The notes under the pieces were generated by a model. It had not been told where the DNA came from. It saw only the letters and a program-made list of their open reading frames with translations, and did no database searches. From assembly GCA_900491605.1 (NCBI GenBank), contig UESW01001603.1, positions 187,601-251,600 on the forward strand: a stretch of 64,000 nucleotides of DNA, read 5' to 3'. The translations under genes and the position numbers were made by a program. Of the stretch, positions 12,271 through 24,024 are shown piece after piece. Position 1 is the first letter of the stretch; each line of letters opens with the position of its first letter. Origin of the DNA: Calamus simplicifolius (lineage: Eukaryota > Streptophyta > Magnoliopsida > Arecales > Arecaceae).

Positions 12271-15265
12271 CTACAGTCCTGCAGGCCTTCCATCTTTTCT
12301 TGGATCACTGACTGCTGTAAGCATACCACGGAAGACGCCGTCATTTATCTCCATCTTCTTGCTCTTTCTTTGCTTGCTCAGCACTGACTCCTGTAGGTTA
12401 TGCACCACAAGCTGGCACACTGTCCCTCCTGATGTACTTTGAAGGCGGTGACCTCTTTGCTCTAAGAACACCTTTGCCACCTCCTCGAATTCGATGTGCT
12501 CTCCATCAATTACCGTCCAGTTCTCGTAAAGCACCACGTTTGGTATCAGCTACATGGTCAGAGATCACCCAGACAGCTCTGGTGTTACTCCGAATTAAAT
12601 GGTACTTAAAAATATAGAAATGTAATTGTAAAATGGTTCTCTAATTGAATCAAGGGCATTTCATCTCCCAACTTTGACCTGACCACAGCACTACTTCAAG
12701 CCAAGAGCTGTGAGATGAAACGTCTGTTAGGGTGTAAACCCAAATTTCAACATAGAACACCAGCTGGCCTAATACATCACTCAAATGGGTTGGAACTGGG
12801 CCAAAATAATACAATGGTTCCATCTACTGTTCTAGAATTCGGTAATGTCTGCTCGAAGAAAATGGGTCTAAGGAGACACTGCACTTAAAATCAAGTCCAG
12901 CAAAACAAAAAATTACCTCGTGGTAAACTCTTGGCCGTTGAACAGCTGCCAGAGGTTCCATTCCCAAAATAAAATGGTTCCTGAAAACTTCAATCACTGC
13001 TGGAATTATTTTCATTCCACCACTAGCCCCTACAACTGCTGCAAGCTGATTGTCCTGCATAGACATAAACACACTTCTCTTGTATTAATAGGATAGACTG
13101 CAAGCAAACAGGCTACTTCCAGAATAATGATTCAGATAGCTTGATTGCAATTCTGCCTAATGTCTTGAGTTAGTAAAGCAATATATTGGAACCTTTCCAT
13201 CTTGTTCTGTAATGGGTGCATCCAGTGGCTATTAAAAATTTCCTACGCTCTCTCTCTAAATTGTTAGTATATGAAAAGCCCTTCTGGCTGAATTTTTTTT
13301 TTTGACTGTACGTATGGGGAAAAAATTCCCCTAGATTTCCTACTGGCTGAATTCAAACGGCAAATTTGGAGCTTCTGTTTATCTTTTACATCACAAGAAA
13401 CATGATTCATTTGATTGATCACACAGTATGATGAACAACAGGGGACCTCCCTTTTATTTCTCCTAGCTTGAGACAACATTAACAAGGAACTAGTCTTGCA
13501 AATGGGACGGTTCGTACAAAGGATGCACATATTAGAAGGAAACATTATACAACTAGAAATAAAAATATGCATATCAATTTAAATGCCATGCGATAGGTAA
13601 GAGGCATTACCTTGAGGACAATGATAGGTGTCATGGAAGACAATGGTCTCTTGCCTGGTTCAATGTAGTTTGCTGGTGCTGGTGGAAGATGATCAGTGGT
13701 TGATTCTGTTGGTGTTGAGAAGTCATCCATCTCATTATTCAACACAATGCCTGTTGATTGTGAGAGCACCCTGCTCCAAAGGGCCAATTAACAGTAGATG
13801 TCATAGCAACTGCATTACGCTCAGCATCCACAATGCAGAAATGACTTGTTCCATGGTCCCTTAGCTGACTCCATCTAATGGAAAAATATATTCATGTTAG
13901 CAACAATATGGGCGGTGGTTGTGGCATGCCTCGTTAAAGTTGTTCATAGAAAGATTTAACATTTGGGTGGATCTGACATTGTGAGGCGAAGTCACTGGAA
14001 TTGGAAATGGAACATTTGGGGAGTTTGGGCTGGTGAAGAAAGGCATAAAATTACATGATTGGAGATGGCGGAGAGGGTTGGCAGCAGCTATAAATGACAC
14101 AGATAGAGGCCCTTATTATGGTGCATGTTGGTCATGTTTACGGATATGATTTGATCAGCATATTTGTCAGCCAATGTTAAACTGGTCCTTTTAAATCTTT
14201 CCAAATTCACAACTACATATGGTTTTCAAGCCACACCATCACAACATTGAGTACAAGCAGCAGCAGCAGCAGCTGGTTGAAGGATAAGAAATGCAGTACC
14301 TTGCCATATAGTAGCCTGGATTGAATGTTGTGTTGTCAATTATTTTTTGCCGAAGACTCTCAGCAAAGGAGGGCGACAGCATGTCAAAACATATCCTGTA
14401 ATGTTAACAAAAGCAGGGTCCCCAAGATTCATCCGCATTGCAAACATGTGCTTGAGTGCTTCAACAAGACGATGGAGTCCAAGCAAGCCTTTCATAGCGT
14501 TCAATGATTTGTAGCTACCTAAAATATTCAGTACCTGATTAGCAGCAATAAGTTTCTTGGTTAGAAACCTAGAAACTATAATGCGATACATTTTGTTAGG
14601 AATGCATCCATTTTGTTCGGAGAAAATAACAGCCCCTAATTATCTGAGTCACAACTGAGGTTATGGCAACAGACAAACAATTCCAGAGTCATTATATGAC
14701 CTGATAATGGTGATTTGTTGGAAACACGGATTAATAAAAAACTCACCAGGGTCATTCCCACAGTTCCACTGGAAGGTGGGGGCATGCCATGGATTGTGTA
14801 CCCCATAACATTCACTGCCATTGCCTCCTTGACCTCGATGCTATATTGCCTCATGTCCTCCATTGTTGCAATACCACCAGCATTCCTCACATCCTCGATG
14901 AATTTCTCTCCAATACTTCCATTGTAGAATGCTTGCGGTCCTTCAGTGGATATCACCTCCAATGTGCGGGCAAGTGTGGGATTGTAACAAGTGTCATTGG
15001 TCTGCAGTAGCTTTCCATTAGGCGCCAATACTCCCTGCAACCCAGGATCGGCCAATATATTATCTTTTGACTTCTGGATGAGCTGAGCTAGAACAGGTGC
15101 CACCTCAAACCCCTGTCTCGCAAGTGTTATAGAAGGTTGGAAGAGGGACTTCCATGGGAGCCTCCCATATTTCAACCAAGCTGCATGGAGCCCTGCTAGC
15201 TCTCCTGGGATTCCCATTGAGAGCGCACCCTTTTTCTTGGATGATGGGTTCTTTTCATACATGTC
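12271..15265 (-). CDS. GGT: Gamma-glutamyltransferase (glutathione hydrolase), 3' five exons; 5' exon(s) absent
   Basis: GGT cleaves the gamma-glutamyl bond of glutathione and its conjugates in the apoplast or vacuole. Exons in transcript order are 15265-14747, 14534-14300, 13874-13611, 13054-12917 and 12549-12271, all GT..AG. The first visible exon starts at DMYEKN and covers most of the large subunit, including PPPSSGTVG. Exon 3 holds the self-processing site and catalytic Thr in DHGTSHF, followed by LNNEMDDFS and KRPLSSMTP. Exon 4 holds GASGGM, equivalent to the oxyanion-hole loop. The last exon ends LTAVSDPRKDGRPAGL. Two single-base losses break the frame: near 14386-14389 (between ..ITGYV and DMLSPSF) and in the GGG at 13769-13771 (before VLSQSTGIV). 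Both are homopolymer runs, so base-calling error is plausible. The signal or anchor segment and about the first 150 residues are missing. No exon for them was seen up to the retrotransposon at 16786 or in a scan beyond it. The sequence resembles the vacuolar plant type, but that is from memory. Confidence 0.88.
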
Positions 15266-16785
15266 CTGTCTCAGGAGCAGAGAAAATCGGAATCTAAGAT
15301 TAGCTTTCTTAGTACGGACAGTGGCTACTTCTAAATCACATCAAATGGGTTGTTTGTTGCAGCTCTTTTTTCCCCTGGATGATGGTAAATTCTTGTGAAA
15401 ATATATTCTAAAGATGAATTAGAACTGACGAGTAGGACTTTGGTCAGCAAGTTGTTATGACACAGCATCTGCCTGTGAAGTGGTCTCAAAGTTTCAGCTC
15501 AAAAAATGACACTACCTCCTCCAATATTCTGAAAAAAGGGAAACGAAAAATGTAACCGAAGATGATTAAGACACCTTTGCTTTTTTTTTTTTTTTTTTTA
15601 TTTGTATCTGAAATGTTAGGAGGATTTTTACCTTTAGGGTGTGGACTGGAACCAAAATTAAAACACCAAAGTCCCCAGAAGATTCTCAGAACATGGATGG
15701 CATGTGCCTTGATGTAGGCATGCATATTGGTGACCTAACCCATATTGTCAGAAGGTCGGGCCAAAATTATCATACAGACTGTGCTATACTTGGATCATAA
15801 ACTTTTAGCCCCTTCTAAGATTAGGTCCAGTTTGGACTAATAATTTACAGGTTCGAGTTCTCCCAGGTTCGAGTTCTCCTCAAAAGAAGATTTACAAGCT
15901 AAAGATACTGTTCATTTAAGAAATTTTTCTCTAATTTAGACTGTATAAGATTTAATGATATATAGGAATTATAAACGTGATTATAAGGGGAGAATAAGAA
16001 TGTTCTTTTTTAACTTCGATATGCAACTAATTTGGGTTAGCTCAATTTTAATCTAAGGTCACTTGCAACTTATTGAGTTGAGCTGCAGCTCATATATGTT
16101 GAGGTGAGTATGGGTCAAACTAAGCTTCAGCTAAGTGTTTAATAATCCAAGCCAAGCATGAGGCCATGTATGCCTATACCAACGTACCTGATATGTATCC
16201 TTAATTTGATGTGCCGGGAATAATTAATTTAAGCTTGCTAAAAGCTTTCCCTTGGAGAAAGTCCTTGTTCAAATCTAAGGTATTGCCTGATAAATGATTA
16301 GTTCAAGCTAATTATTTGATTGAAAATAAAAAAATGCTATGCACGCACAAGCGCATAAACTTATATGATAGCAAATTCTTGATAAAACTTGGCTATAGGA
16401 AATTATTACAATAAAGGCATGTCAGGTTTCAATTAATATGCAACTTCCATTTGTATCAAATACATTAAAATGATTGATACTAAATGAAACATACTAATTT
16501 CTAGAATGTATTAAAATATCTATATAGTATATTATAAAAATTGGACTTCATAACAAGAGTACGTATTAGCATGATAAGTGTAAATATTCAGTCAGCTCTT
16601 CATTCATCACATGGCAATATTCTTTTTCTGCCACATGACAATATTAATTGTAAGAAAATAAAAAAGACATGTTTTAGCTTTCTTGGGAAGCCTTATCCAC
16701 TTCCGCTATAAATAATCCACAATCCCTCTCTTCTCCTAGATCCCAGTATCCTCTCCCCTTTATGACTCCTCATTTTCTTCCTCTT
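15266..16785. other. Sequence 5' of the visible GGT exons, with a TATA-like box at 16706-16715
   Basis: This should be GGT intron 1 or a broken junction, but no upstream GGT exon is present. A poly-T run lies at 15581-15599 and a two-copy 16-bp repeat (AGGTTCGAGTTCTCC) near 15850-15880. On the plus strand CTATAAATAA at 16706-16715 is followed by a pyrimidine-rich leader that runs straight into the LTR at 16786. It could be the promoter of a plus-strand unit cut by the insertion, but no coding continuation was found. Confidence 0.4.
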
Positions 16786-17303
16786 TGTAATCCCCTGGAT
16801 TTCTCAACTGCTCGTGAGAGTTATCACGAGATCAGGAAGATAGACTCTAGATATTTGAATTCCAAATATATCTAACTAACAGAGTCCCTTGATTTGAGGA
16901 CTCTTATTGCCTTTAAAGATCATGCGGAAACCTCCTTCCCATCATACGTGAACGCCTTCTTCTCATCATCTTCTCGTGCGAACTTTCTTCCCCATCATCA
17001 TCGTGCGTGCATCTGCTCCTGGTAAGTCCCCTATCCAGTCTGAGAGAGAGAAAGTTAGAGAATGAGAGAGAGAAGGGATTAGAGACGGAGAGAGAGAGAG
17101 CATTGCGAGCCTCATCCTATTCATTCCCCTTTCGGTGTTTCTCCTCTACTTCTTCTTCTTGGATTAATTCTTCCGCTCCAAACGCTCAGTATGATGTAAA
17201 GTTGAAGGAGAAGGGGATAAGAAGAGGAGCTATCCCGAAGAATAACTGCGGCTATTCTGGTTCTCCCGATTTCCGATACTATATTAGAGGATACAGAGCG
17301 GAG

Positions 17304-17698
17304 AATGGCGGCACGGTGGGCGGTCACGGCGGCGCTGGTGTGGGGGCCACCCTGTGGGCTAGTGTATGGCCGGAGATCCCTTCGCCTACTACGACTTTGA
17401 CATATCGTATATCACCGCCTCTTCGCTCGGTGTCAAGCAACATGTGATAGCGATCAACAATCAATTCCCCGGTCCCATCATCAACGTAGCCACCAACTGG
17501 AATGTCATAGTGCTCAATAGCTTGGATAAGCCATTGCTCATCAACTGGGACGGGATCCAGCTGAGAAAGAATTCTTAGCAAGATGGGGTTTTGGGAACGA
17601 TTTGCCCCATCTCGCCGGGCTGAAACTGGACCTACCAGTTCCAGGTGAAAGACCAGATCGGGAGTTTCTTCTACTTCCTCTCCCTTGGCCTTCAGCGG
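17304..17698 (+). pseudogene. SKU5-like multicopper oxidase fragment captured inside the LTR
   Basis: This is the 5' part of a SKU5/monocopper-oxidase-like gene (GPI-anchored cell-wall proteins related to ascorbate oxidase). An ATG at 17304 opens a signal-peptide-like start (MAARWAVTAALVWG). After a frame change near 17370 the mature N-terminus follows (GDPFAYYDFDISYITASSLG), then INNQFPGPIINV, the GIQLRKNS segment and FQVKDQIGSFFY. Two Trp codons of the family are stops: after RKNS, and in the NWTY segment. The copy stops near 17698, where GGCCGG-rich LTR sequence resumes. The ~200 bases before the ATG look like a 5' leader and may have been captured too. It cannot make a functional oxidase. 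Confidence 0.85.
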
Positions 17699-18319
17699 GC
17701 GGCCGGCTCTGGCTCGGCCACCGGCGGCTAGGCCGCCCTTAATTTGGCCGGCGGCGGCCTTGGCCGCCGGCACGAACTGCTCCCTGTTTCGTTTGAAACA
17801 GGGGAGCAACGGTCGTATAAAAAAAAAGGAAGATGGGCCGGCTGGGCTGCTTCAATTTGGGCTTATTGGGCCGGTTCAGGAGCCCTATTTGAGCAGCGTT
17901 TTGGGCCCTGTATCGGGCCGAGAATGACAAAGTAAATATATGGCCCGAATCAGGATTGATTCTTTCTGGGGATAATTTTATTTCCTATTTGGGTGTATAC
18001 ATTGAGAGATATTCAAGGCCAAAGTTGGGCCCGTGAAGTGGTTTGGGTAGAGTTTAAGAATTATTTTATAATTCAGATTTTAGAAATTTAATAATGAAAA
18101 ATGATACTGTAGGTTCCCAGGTGTCCAATTAGCTGAGTTATCAATTGAATTTGCGTACTGAGGTAAGTAAGTCAAGTATTATAATTTTATAAATTATTTA
18201 ATTTGTAAACTGTGAACTTACAGTTAAATGTAATTATGTTAATTTTACAAAATCATGTTGTTACTATGATAATATGTAATTATGATAATGACAGTAAAAC
18301 TTTATGTGTCGCCGCGGTT

Positions 18320-18370
18320 CTCACATGACAGATTCTCACATGACAAATTATCACATGACAGATGATAGAA
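18320..18370. repeat. Short 15-bp tandem repeat in the 5' LTR
   Basis: About three copies of a TCACATGACAGATT-like unit occur here. The matching place in the 3' LTR (25354-25442) has about six, so the array expanded or shrank after the LTRs separated, or the LTRs come from different insertions. Confidence 0.6.
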
Positions 18371-18889
18371 TACTGGTACCAGGACCCTTCCTCTTAGGGG
18401 ATATTTAAGAGTGATATACAAGATGTGTGTTGTAGGGCCATGGGACACATAAAGAAAAAATGATAGTAAACAATGTTTTGTTTACATCGCATATATTCTA
18501 GTAATTATTATTGAATTAAGTTTAAATTATTTGATCTGATGACATGAACTGCTGATAGCATGATAAATGAAATTTTGAAATTATATTAGGCTTACTTATT
18601 GAGTGTGAGCTCATAAATTCTCACAATGTTTTTCAGAGCCTCAGGAATGAAGAAGGATAATTGGGATAGAAGGAGCTTCTATTAAAGAGACTTAGTTCCA
18701 TTATATTGATTTAGTTCAGATTTGCTTGTGTGTAGGGCAGGTAGCCCAAGACTGATAATTATGGTTTGTAATAAATCATGGATGTGAATTTTGCTTTATA
18801 TTGATTTATGTGATAAAGTTCGAGACGCCTTGCATGCGGCGGATTGTCATCCTAGCTCAAATTTTGGGACTGGGGCGTGACAGCTTTAG

Positions 18890-18901
18890 TGGTATCAGAG
18901 C
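18890..18901 (+). other. Primer-binding site of gypsy element 1
   Basis: TGGTATCAGAGC, complementary to the 3' end of plant initiator Met-tRNA, starts 7 bases after the 5' LTR end. This is the usual arrangement for plant Ty3/gypsy elements. Confidence 0.92.
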
Positions 18902-19063
18902 AGTTATGACATTAGGGACATATACATATGACACTTTAGGCAAAACACTAGAGTGACATAGAGACAATTATAAATTTAAAGGAATCTCAGAAATTATGCT
19001 TTGAAAGCCTAACAATTAATGTTTACAGTGATATTAATTACAACTAATTTATCAGGAGATAAG

Positions 19064-20257
19064 AATGGCACGTCGCACTAGAAGTCGACAAAATGATGAG
19101 AGTTCCTAGGTTGGTAATGCTGGCCAACCGGGAGGTCTAGAAGCCACCGGAGCTGCTGCCCCTGCCAATTCAGTCGGGACTGATCAGCAGCAACTCCAGA
19201 CCGAGATGCTTCAGGTTCTCTCGGGTATGGCGCAGTCGATGCGGGACTTGCAGCACTAGATTCTGCAGGCCTTGTCCACTCAGCCTACTCACACTGCTCC
19301 GCAGACACAGCCTGCCCCTCCTGTTTCACAGACTCAGCCCGACTCTACTGCTCTACAAACCCAGCCTACTCCATCTCAGTCCTGGATAGGGGTTGGCTGC
19401 AGCTTTGCAGACTTCAAAAATTTGCCCTGCCCCTTTCTCTGGATCCACCAACCCTGTTGATGCTGAGCGGTGGGTGCAAGACATGGAGAAGGCTTTTATG
19501 GCCCATGGTAGTCAGGATATGGAGCGGATCAGATTTGCCACCTACCTTCTCCAGGGAGAGCCTATGATTGGTGGTTAGTCGAGGAGCAGCGTCGGAATGG
19601 ACAGATTATTTCTTGGGAAGAGTTTAGAGAGATATTCTTCGACAAATATTTCCAGGAGTGTACAGAGACAGATGGAATCAGAGTTTATCAAGTTGGAGCA
19701 AAAGGATCTTTCTGTGGCCCAGTATGAAGCCGAATTCACCAGGTTGGCCCGTTTTGCTCCAAATATTGTGACCAATGAAATGGCCAAGGTCACCAGATTC
19801 AGTAGGGACTGCGACCCAGACTGAGGCAAGCGGTCAATGCATTTGAGCTCCTCACTTACAGTGCTGTGTGAATAAGGCCTTGGTGATTGAGAGGGATATG
19901 AATGCTGTTCAAAAGGATTGGGAGCTGCGAAGAAGAGAAAAGGGCCTACTTCTGGCCAATCCTTGCTCAGGCCAAGAAGAAGGGTGCACAGCAGGCTCCA
20001 ACTGAACCACAGAATAAGGAGACTGTTGCATTCATTGTGGTAACTCCCACCCTGGAAAGCCTTGCCGCAGAGTGACTGGTGCCTGCTTTGTCTATGGGAA
20101 AACTGATCATAAGATTGCTACCTGTCCCTTTCGGAAGGATCAACAGCCTTCTTCAAGTCAAGGAATGAGCCAGCAGTACAACAGCAACCACCGAGGACCC
20201 AGGGAAGGGTCTTCAACCTCACTTAGCAGGACGCTGAAGCCTCTAATTCTGTGGTGA
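19064..20257 (+). pseudogene. Gag region of gypsy element 1, interrupted
   Basis: An ATG at 19064 opens MARRTRSRQNDESS and meets a stop at once. A Gln/Pro/Thr-rich linker follows, then the retrotrans_gag core (VDAERWVQDMEKAF, later SVAQYEAEFTRLARFAPN). The end has two Cys/His segments: HCGNSHPGKPC and a degenerate knuckle CFVYGKTDHKIATC, in which the second Cys of the usual CFxCG is Tyr. Several frame changes and stops prevent expression as one protein. Gag would form the virus-like particle and bind RNA. Confidence 0.85.
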
Positions 20258-20362
20258 CAGGTATACCCTTTAATGTTATATCTAGTATTACATTCTTATC
20301 TAGTGCAATGCATTGATAGTTAATTAAAAGTTAGGTTCAATCCTTAATGTTAAAACAAATTA

Positions 20363-23300
20363 CACTTATGTTCAGGAATGATTAAAGTAGGTACTGCTTA
20401 TGCTCAAACTTTAATTGACCCGGGTGCCACGCATTCTTTCATATCTGACATCTATCTTGACAAGAATGCATCATTGACACCTATTCCTCTGGAGCAAGGT
20501 TGCATATTGCGCTTCCAAATGGAGATGTTATGAAAGTTGACACAGTATGCAAATCTTGCCAATTATCTTGGAGAATAGGAGGTTGAATGCTGATCTCATT
20601 GTCCTCCCACTGAAGTTTTTCGATGTTATCCTTGGAATGGATTGGTTGGCCTCCTATCATGCTTCAGTAGACTGCTTCAGGAAGATTGTCAACTTCAAAA
20701 CTCCAAGTCAGCCTGAATTCAGTTTTATTGGTGGTCAAAAACACCTAGCCTCAATGTTCATATCAGCATGCAGGCTGGAAAGTATTTGATGAGTGGTGGT
20801 CAAGGATTTCTTGCTGTAGTCAAGGACCTTCAGCAGGAAGAGACCAAGTTGGAGGATATTCCTATAGCTCGAGAATTCCCTATGTCTTCCCTGAGGATTT
20901 GACTAATTTACCTCCTGATTGGGAAGTCGAGTTCTCTATTGATCTAGTTCCTGGAACTGGACCTATATCAAAGGCCCCTTACCGTATGGCCCCGGCTGAG
21001 CTAAAAGAACTGAAGGATCAACTGCAAGAGCTCCTAGATCGAGGATTTATTAGACCCAGTGCTTCTCCTTGGGGTGCTCCAGTTCTATTTGTTAAGAAGA
21101 AGGATGGCAGTCTTCGACTCTGCATTGATTACCGGGGAATCAATAAGGTAACAGTGCGAAATAAGTATCCTCTGCCAAGGATTGATGACTTGTTTGATCA
21201 ACTTCAAGGAGCCCGGATATTCTCAAAGATTGATCTCAGGTCGGGTACCATCAACTCAAAGTCAAAGAAGGGGATGTACCAAAGACAGCATTCAGAACCA
21301 GATATGGCCACTATGAGTTCTTGGTGATGCCGTTTGGGTTAACTAATGCCCCAGCAGCATTCATGGACTTAATGAACAGAATTTTTAAGCCATATCTGGA
21401 TCAGTTTGTGGTGGTTTTCATTGATGATATTCTGATATATTCCAAGAGCCATAAGGAGCATGAGGACCACCTGAGGATCGTGCTACAGATTCTTCGAGAG
21501 AAGAAGCTTTATGCCAAGCTGCAGAAGTGTGAATTTTGGTTGGATCAAGTATCTTTCTTGGGTCATATAATCTCTAAAGATGGTGTATCTGTGGACCCGA
21601 AAAAGATTGAAGCTATCATTAGCTGGAGCCGACCTTCCAATGTGGCAGAAATCAGAAGCTTCTTGGGGTTAGCCGGGTATTACCGAAAATTTGTGGAGAA
21701 TTTCTCTCGCATTGCTCTACCCCTAACTCGCTTAACCCAAAAGCGAGTGAAGTTTGACTGGACAGTGGAGTGTGAGAAAAGTTTCCAGGAGTTAAAGCAG
21801 CGCCTGGTGTCAGCTCCCATTCTTGTTCTTCCAACAGGATCTGAAGGTTTTACTATATACACTGATGCCTCTCGAAAAGGATTGGGATGTGTTTTGATGC
21901 AGAATGAAAAGTGATAGCTTATGCCTCCAGACAACTGAAACCTTATGAGCAGAATTATCCTACTCATGATCTGGAATTGGCTGCTGTGGTTTTTGCTCTG
22001 AAGATTTGGCGGCATTATCTATATGGAGTTTCGTGTGATGTGTATACAGATCATAAGAGTCTAAAATACATCTTCACACAGAAGGAGCTAAATTTAAGGC
22101 AGAGGAGGTGGTTGGAACTATTGAAGGATTATGACCTGAATCTACAGTATCATCCTGGGAAGGCCAATGTAGTAGCTGATGCCTTGAGCAGAAAATCCTC
22201 TTCTGAGTTAGCTGCTATGATTACTTCCCAGCCTCACGTATTGAGAGATCTGGAGAAGTGGGAGGTTGGTCTGAGAGTACAGCAGTCTGATGGGCTTGTT
22301 GCAGCACTTGTACTCCAGCCGACCTTAGTTGACAGAATCAAGTCCTCCCAGATGGAAGATCCAGATCTACAAAGGATTAAAGAAGTGGTGCAGTCAGGAG
22401 TTCAGAATGAATTTTATGTAATGGAGATGGATCCCTGAAATTTGAAGGAAGACTTTGTGTGCCAAACATTGAGGAGCTAAAGGCTGAAATTTTGAAGAGG
22501 CTCACTACTCTCCCTATACTGTGCATCCAGGTGGCACTAAGATGTACAGAGACTTAAAGGAAAATTTTTGGTGGAAAGGCATGAAGAGGGAGATTGCTCA
22601 GTATGTGGCCAAGTGCTTGGTGTGTCAGCGAGTGAAAGCCGAGCATCAAAGGCCTGCGGGACCTCTTCAGTCTCTGATGATTCCACAGTGGAAATGGAAA
22701 AAGATTACAATGGACTTTGTGACTGGTCTGCCCAAAACTCTAAGAGCAACGATGCAGTTTGGGTCATTGTGGACAGACTAACAAAATCAGCTCATTTCCT
22801 ACCTTTCAGAGTTGGGGTCTCTAGTGAAAGATTGGCTAATTTGTATATTGAGCAGATCGTGAGACTCCATGGTGTTCCGGTATCTATTGTATCAGATAGA
22901 GATACCAGGTTTGTGTCCCAGTTTTGGAAGAGTCTTCATAAGGCCATGGGAACCAAACTAAACTTCAGTACAGCCTATCATCCCCAGTCAGATGGACAAT
23001 CAGAGAGGACCATACAGATTCTGGAGGACATGTTGCGAGCCTGTGTGATGGACTTGGGTGGAGCTTGGGATAACCACTTACCTTTGGTGGAGTTTGCATA
23101 TAATAATAGTTACCAAGCCAGCATCCAGATGGCTCCATTTGAAGCTCTGTATGGTAGGAGGTGCAGATCTCCTATATGTTGGGATGACGTGGGGGAAAGG
23201 AAATTGCTAGGCCCTGAGCTGATTCAGCAAACAGTAGATAAGGTGCATTTGATCAGGGAGCGTCTTCGTACAGCTCAGAGCAGGCAAAAGAGCTATGCTG

Positions 23301-23747
23301 ATGTCAGAAGAAGGGAATTGGAATTCCAGGTTGGGGACCATGTCTTCTTAAGGGTATCACCAACCAAAGATGTGATGAGATTTGGGATTAAAGGAAAGCT
23401 GAGTCCACGTTATATTGGACCTTTTGAGATCTTGAGCAGAGTCGGAGAGGTTGCTTACAGCCTGGCACTGCCTCCGATTCTATCTGGGGTACACAATGTT
23501 TTTCATGTATCTATGTTGAGGAAGTATATCTCTGACCCCAGCCATGTCATAGCGTATGAGCCTATACAGTTGAGGAAAGATTTATCATATGAGGAGCATC
23601 CTGTGTATCGTAGACCAAAGATCAGGTTCTGAGACGGCGTACCATTCCTATGTCAAGGTGCAATGGAGTAATCATTCTGAGAGGGAGGCTACTTGGGAAC
23701 TGGAGGAAGAAATGAAAGAAAAGTATCCACAACTATTTATATCTTAA
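20363..23747 (+). pseudogene. Pol region of gypsy element 1: PR-RT-RNaseH-INT-chromodomain, frame-broken
   Basis: Protease: LIDPGATHSFIS near 20410, with DPG where the active site normally has DSG or DTG. Reverse transcriptase: from about 20900, with the catalytic VVFIDDILIYS at ~21410. RNase H: TDAS at ~21860, then YTDHKSLKYIF. Integrase: zinc-binding CLVCQRVKAEH at ~22620, then core VSDRDTRFVSQFW and YHPQSDGQSERT, GPYF-type segment LSPRYIGPFEIL, and chromodomain remnant VKVQWSNHSEREATWELEEE ending at the stop 23745-23747. Frame breaks include ~21243 (RSG to YHQL), ~21909 (before VIAYAS), ~22430, ~22495 and ~22740. Each is compatible with one missing base, often in or beside a run. Confidence 0.9.
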
Positions 23748-23860
23748 AATAGTTAATGATTGAAAACTGTTAGCTTTAGTTGATTGTTAGTCCTTGGGAC
23801 AAAAATTGGACTTTTAATTTTCTAATGAAAGTTATCAATTTCGAGGCCGAAATTTTTATG

Positions 23861-23869
23861 AGGGGAGAA
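23861..23869 (+). other. Polypurine tract of gypsy element 1
   Basis: AGGGGAGAA lies directly before the 3' LTR start at 23870. Its position and composition fit the primer for plus-strand synthesis. Confidence 0.8.
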
Positions 23870-24023
23870 TGTAATCCCCTGGATTTCTTAACTGCTCGTG
23901 AGAGTTATCACGAGATCATGAAGACTCTAGATATTTAAATTCCAAATATATCTAACTAACAGAGTCCCTTGATTTGAGGACTCTTATTGCCTTAAAGGAT
24001 CATGTGGAAACCTCCTTCCCATT

Positions 24024-24024
24024 N
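24024..24024. other. Ambiguous base marking an assembly gap
   Basis: This is the only N in the window. It sits between two copies of the LTR start region, as expected of a gap of unknown size or a contig join. Confidence 0.9.

Larger units (their letters stand above)
16786..18882 (+). repeat. 5' LTR of gypsy element 1 (2097 bp), carrying a host gene fragment
   Basis: The LTR begins TGTAATCCCC and ends GGCGTGACA, just before the primer-binding site. It matches the 3' LTR over its first ~250 bases and again from about 17700 to its end. The middle differs: here it holds a SKU5-like gene piece, while the 3' LTR has GA-rich and GGCCGG-rich DNA there. A 15-bp ACATGACAGATT-type repeat is present in about three copies near 18320-18365, against about six in the 3' LTR. 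Confidence 0.9.

Noticed and set aside
15845..15885. tRNA-like T-arm motif GGTTCGAGTTC, twice
   Set aside because: No matching acceptor, D or anticodon arms; it is only a short direct duplication.
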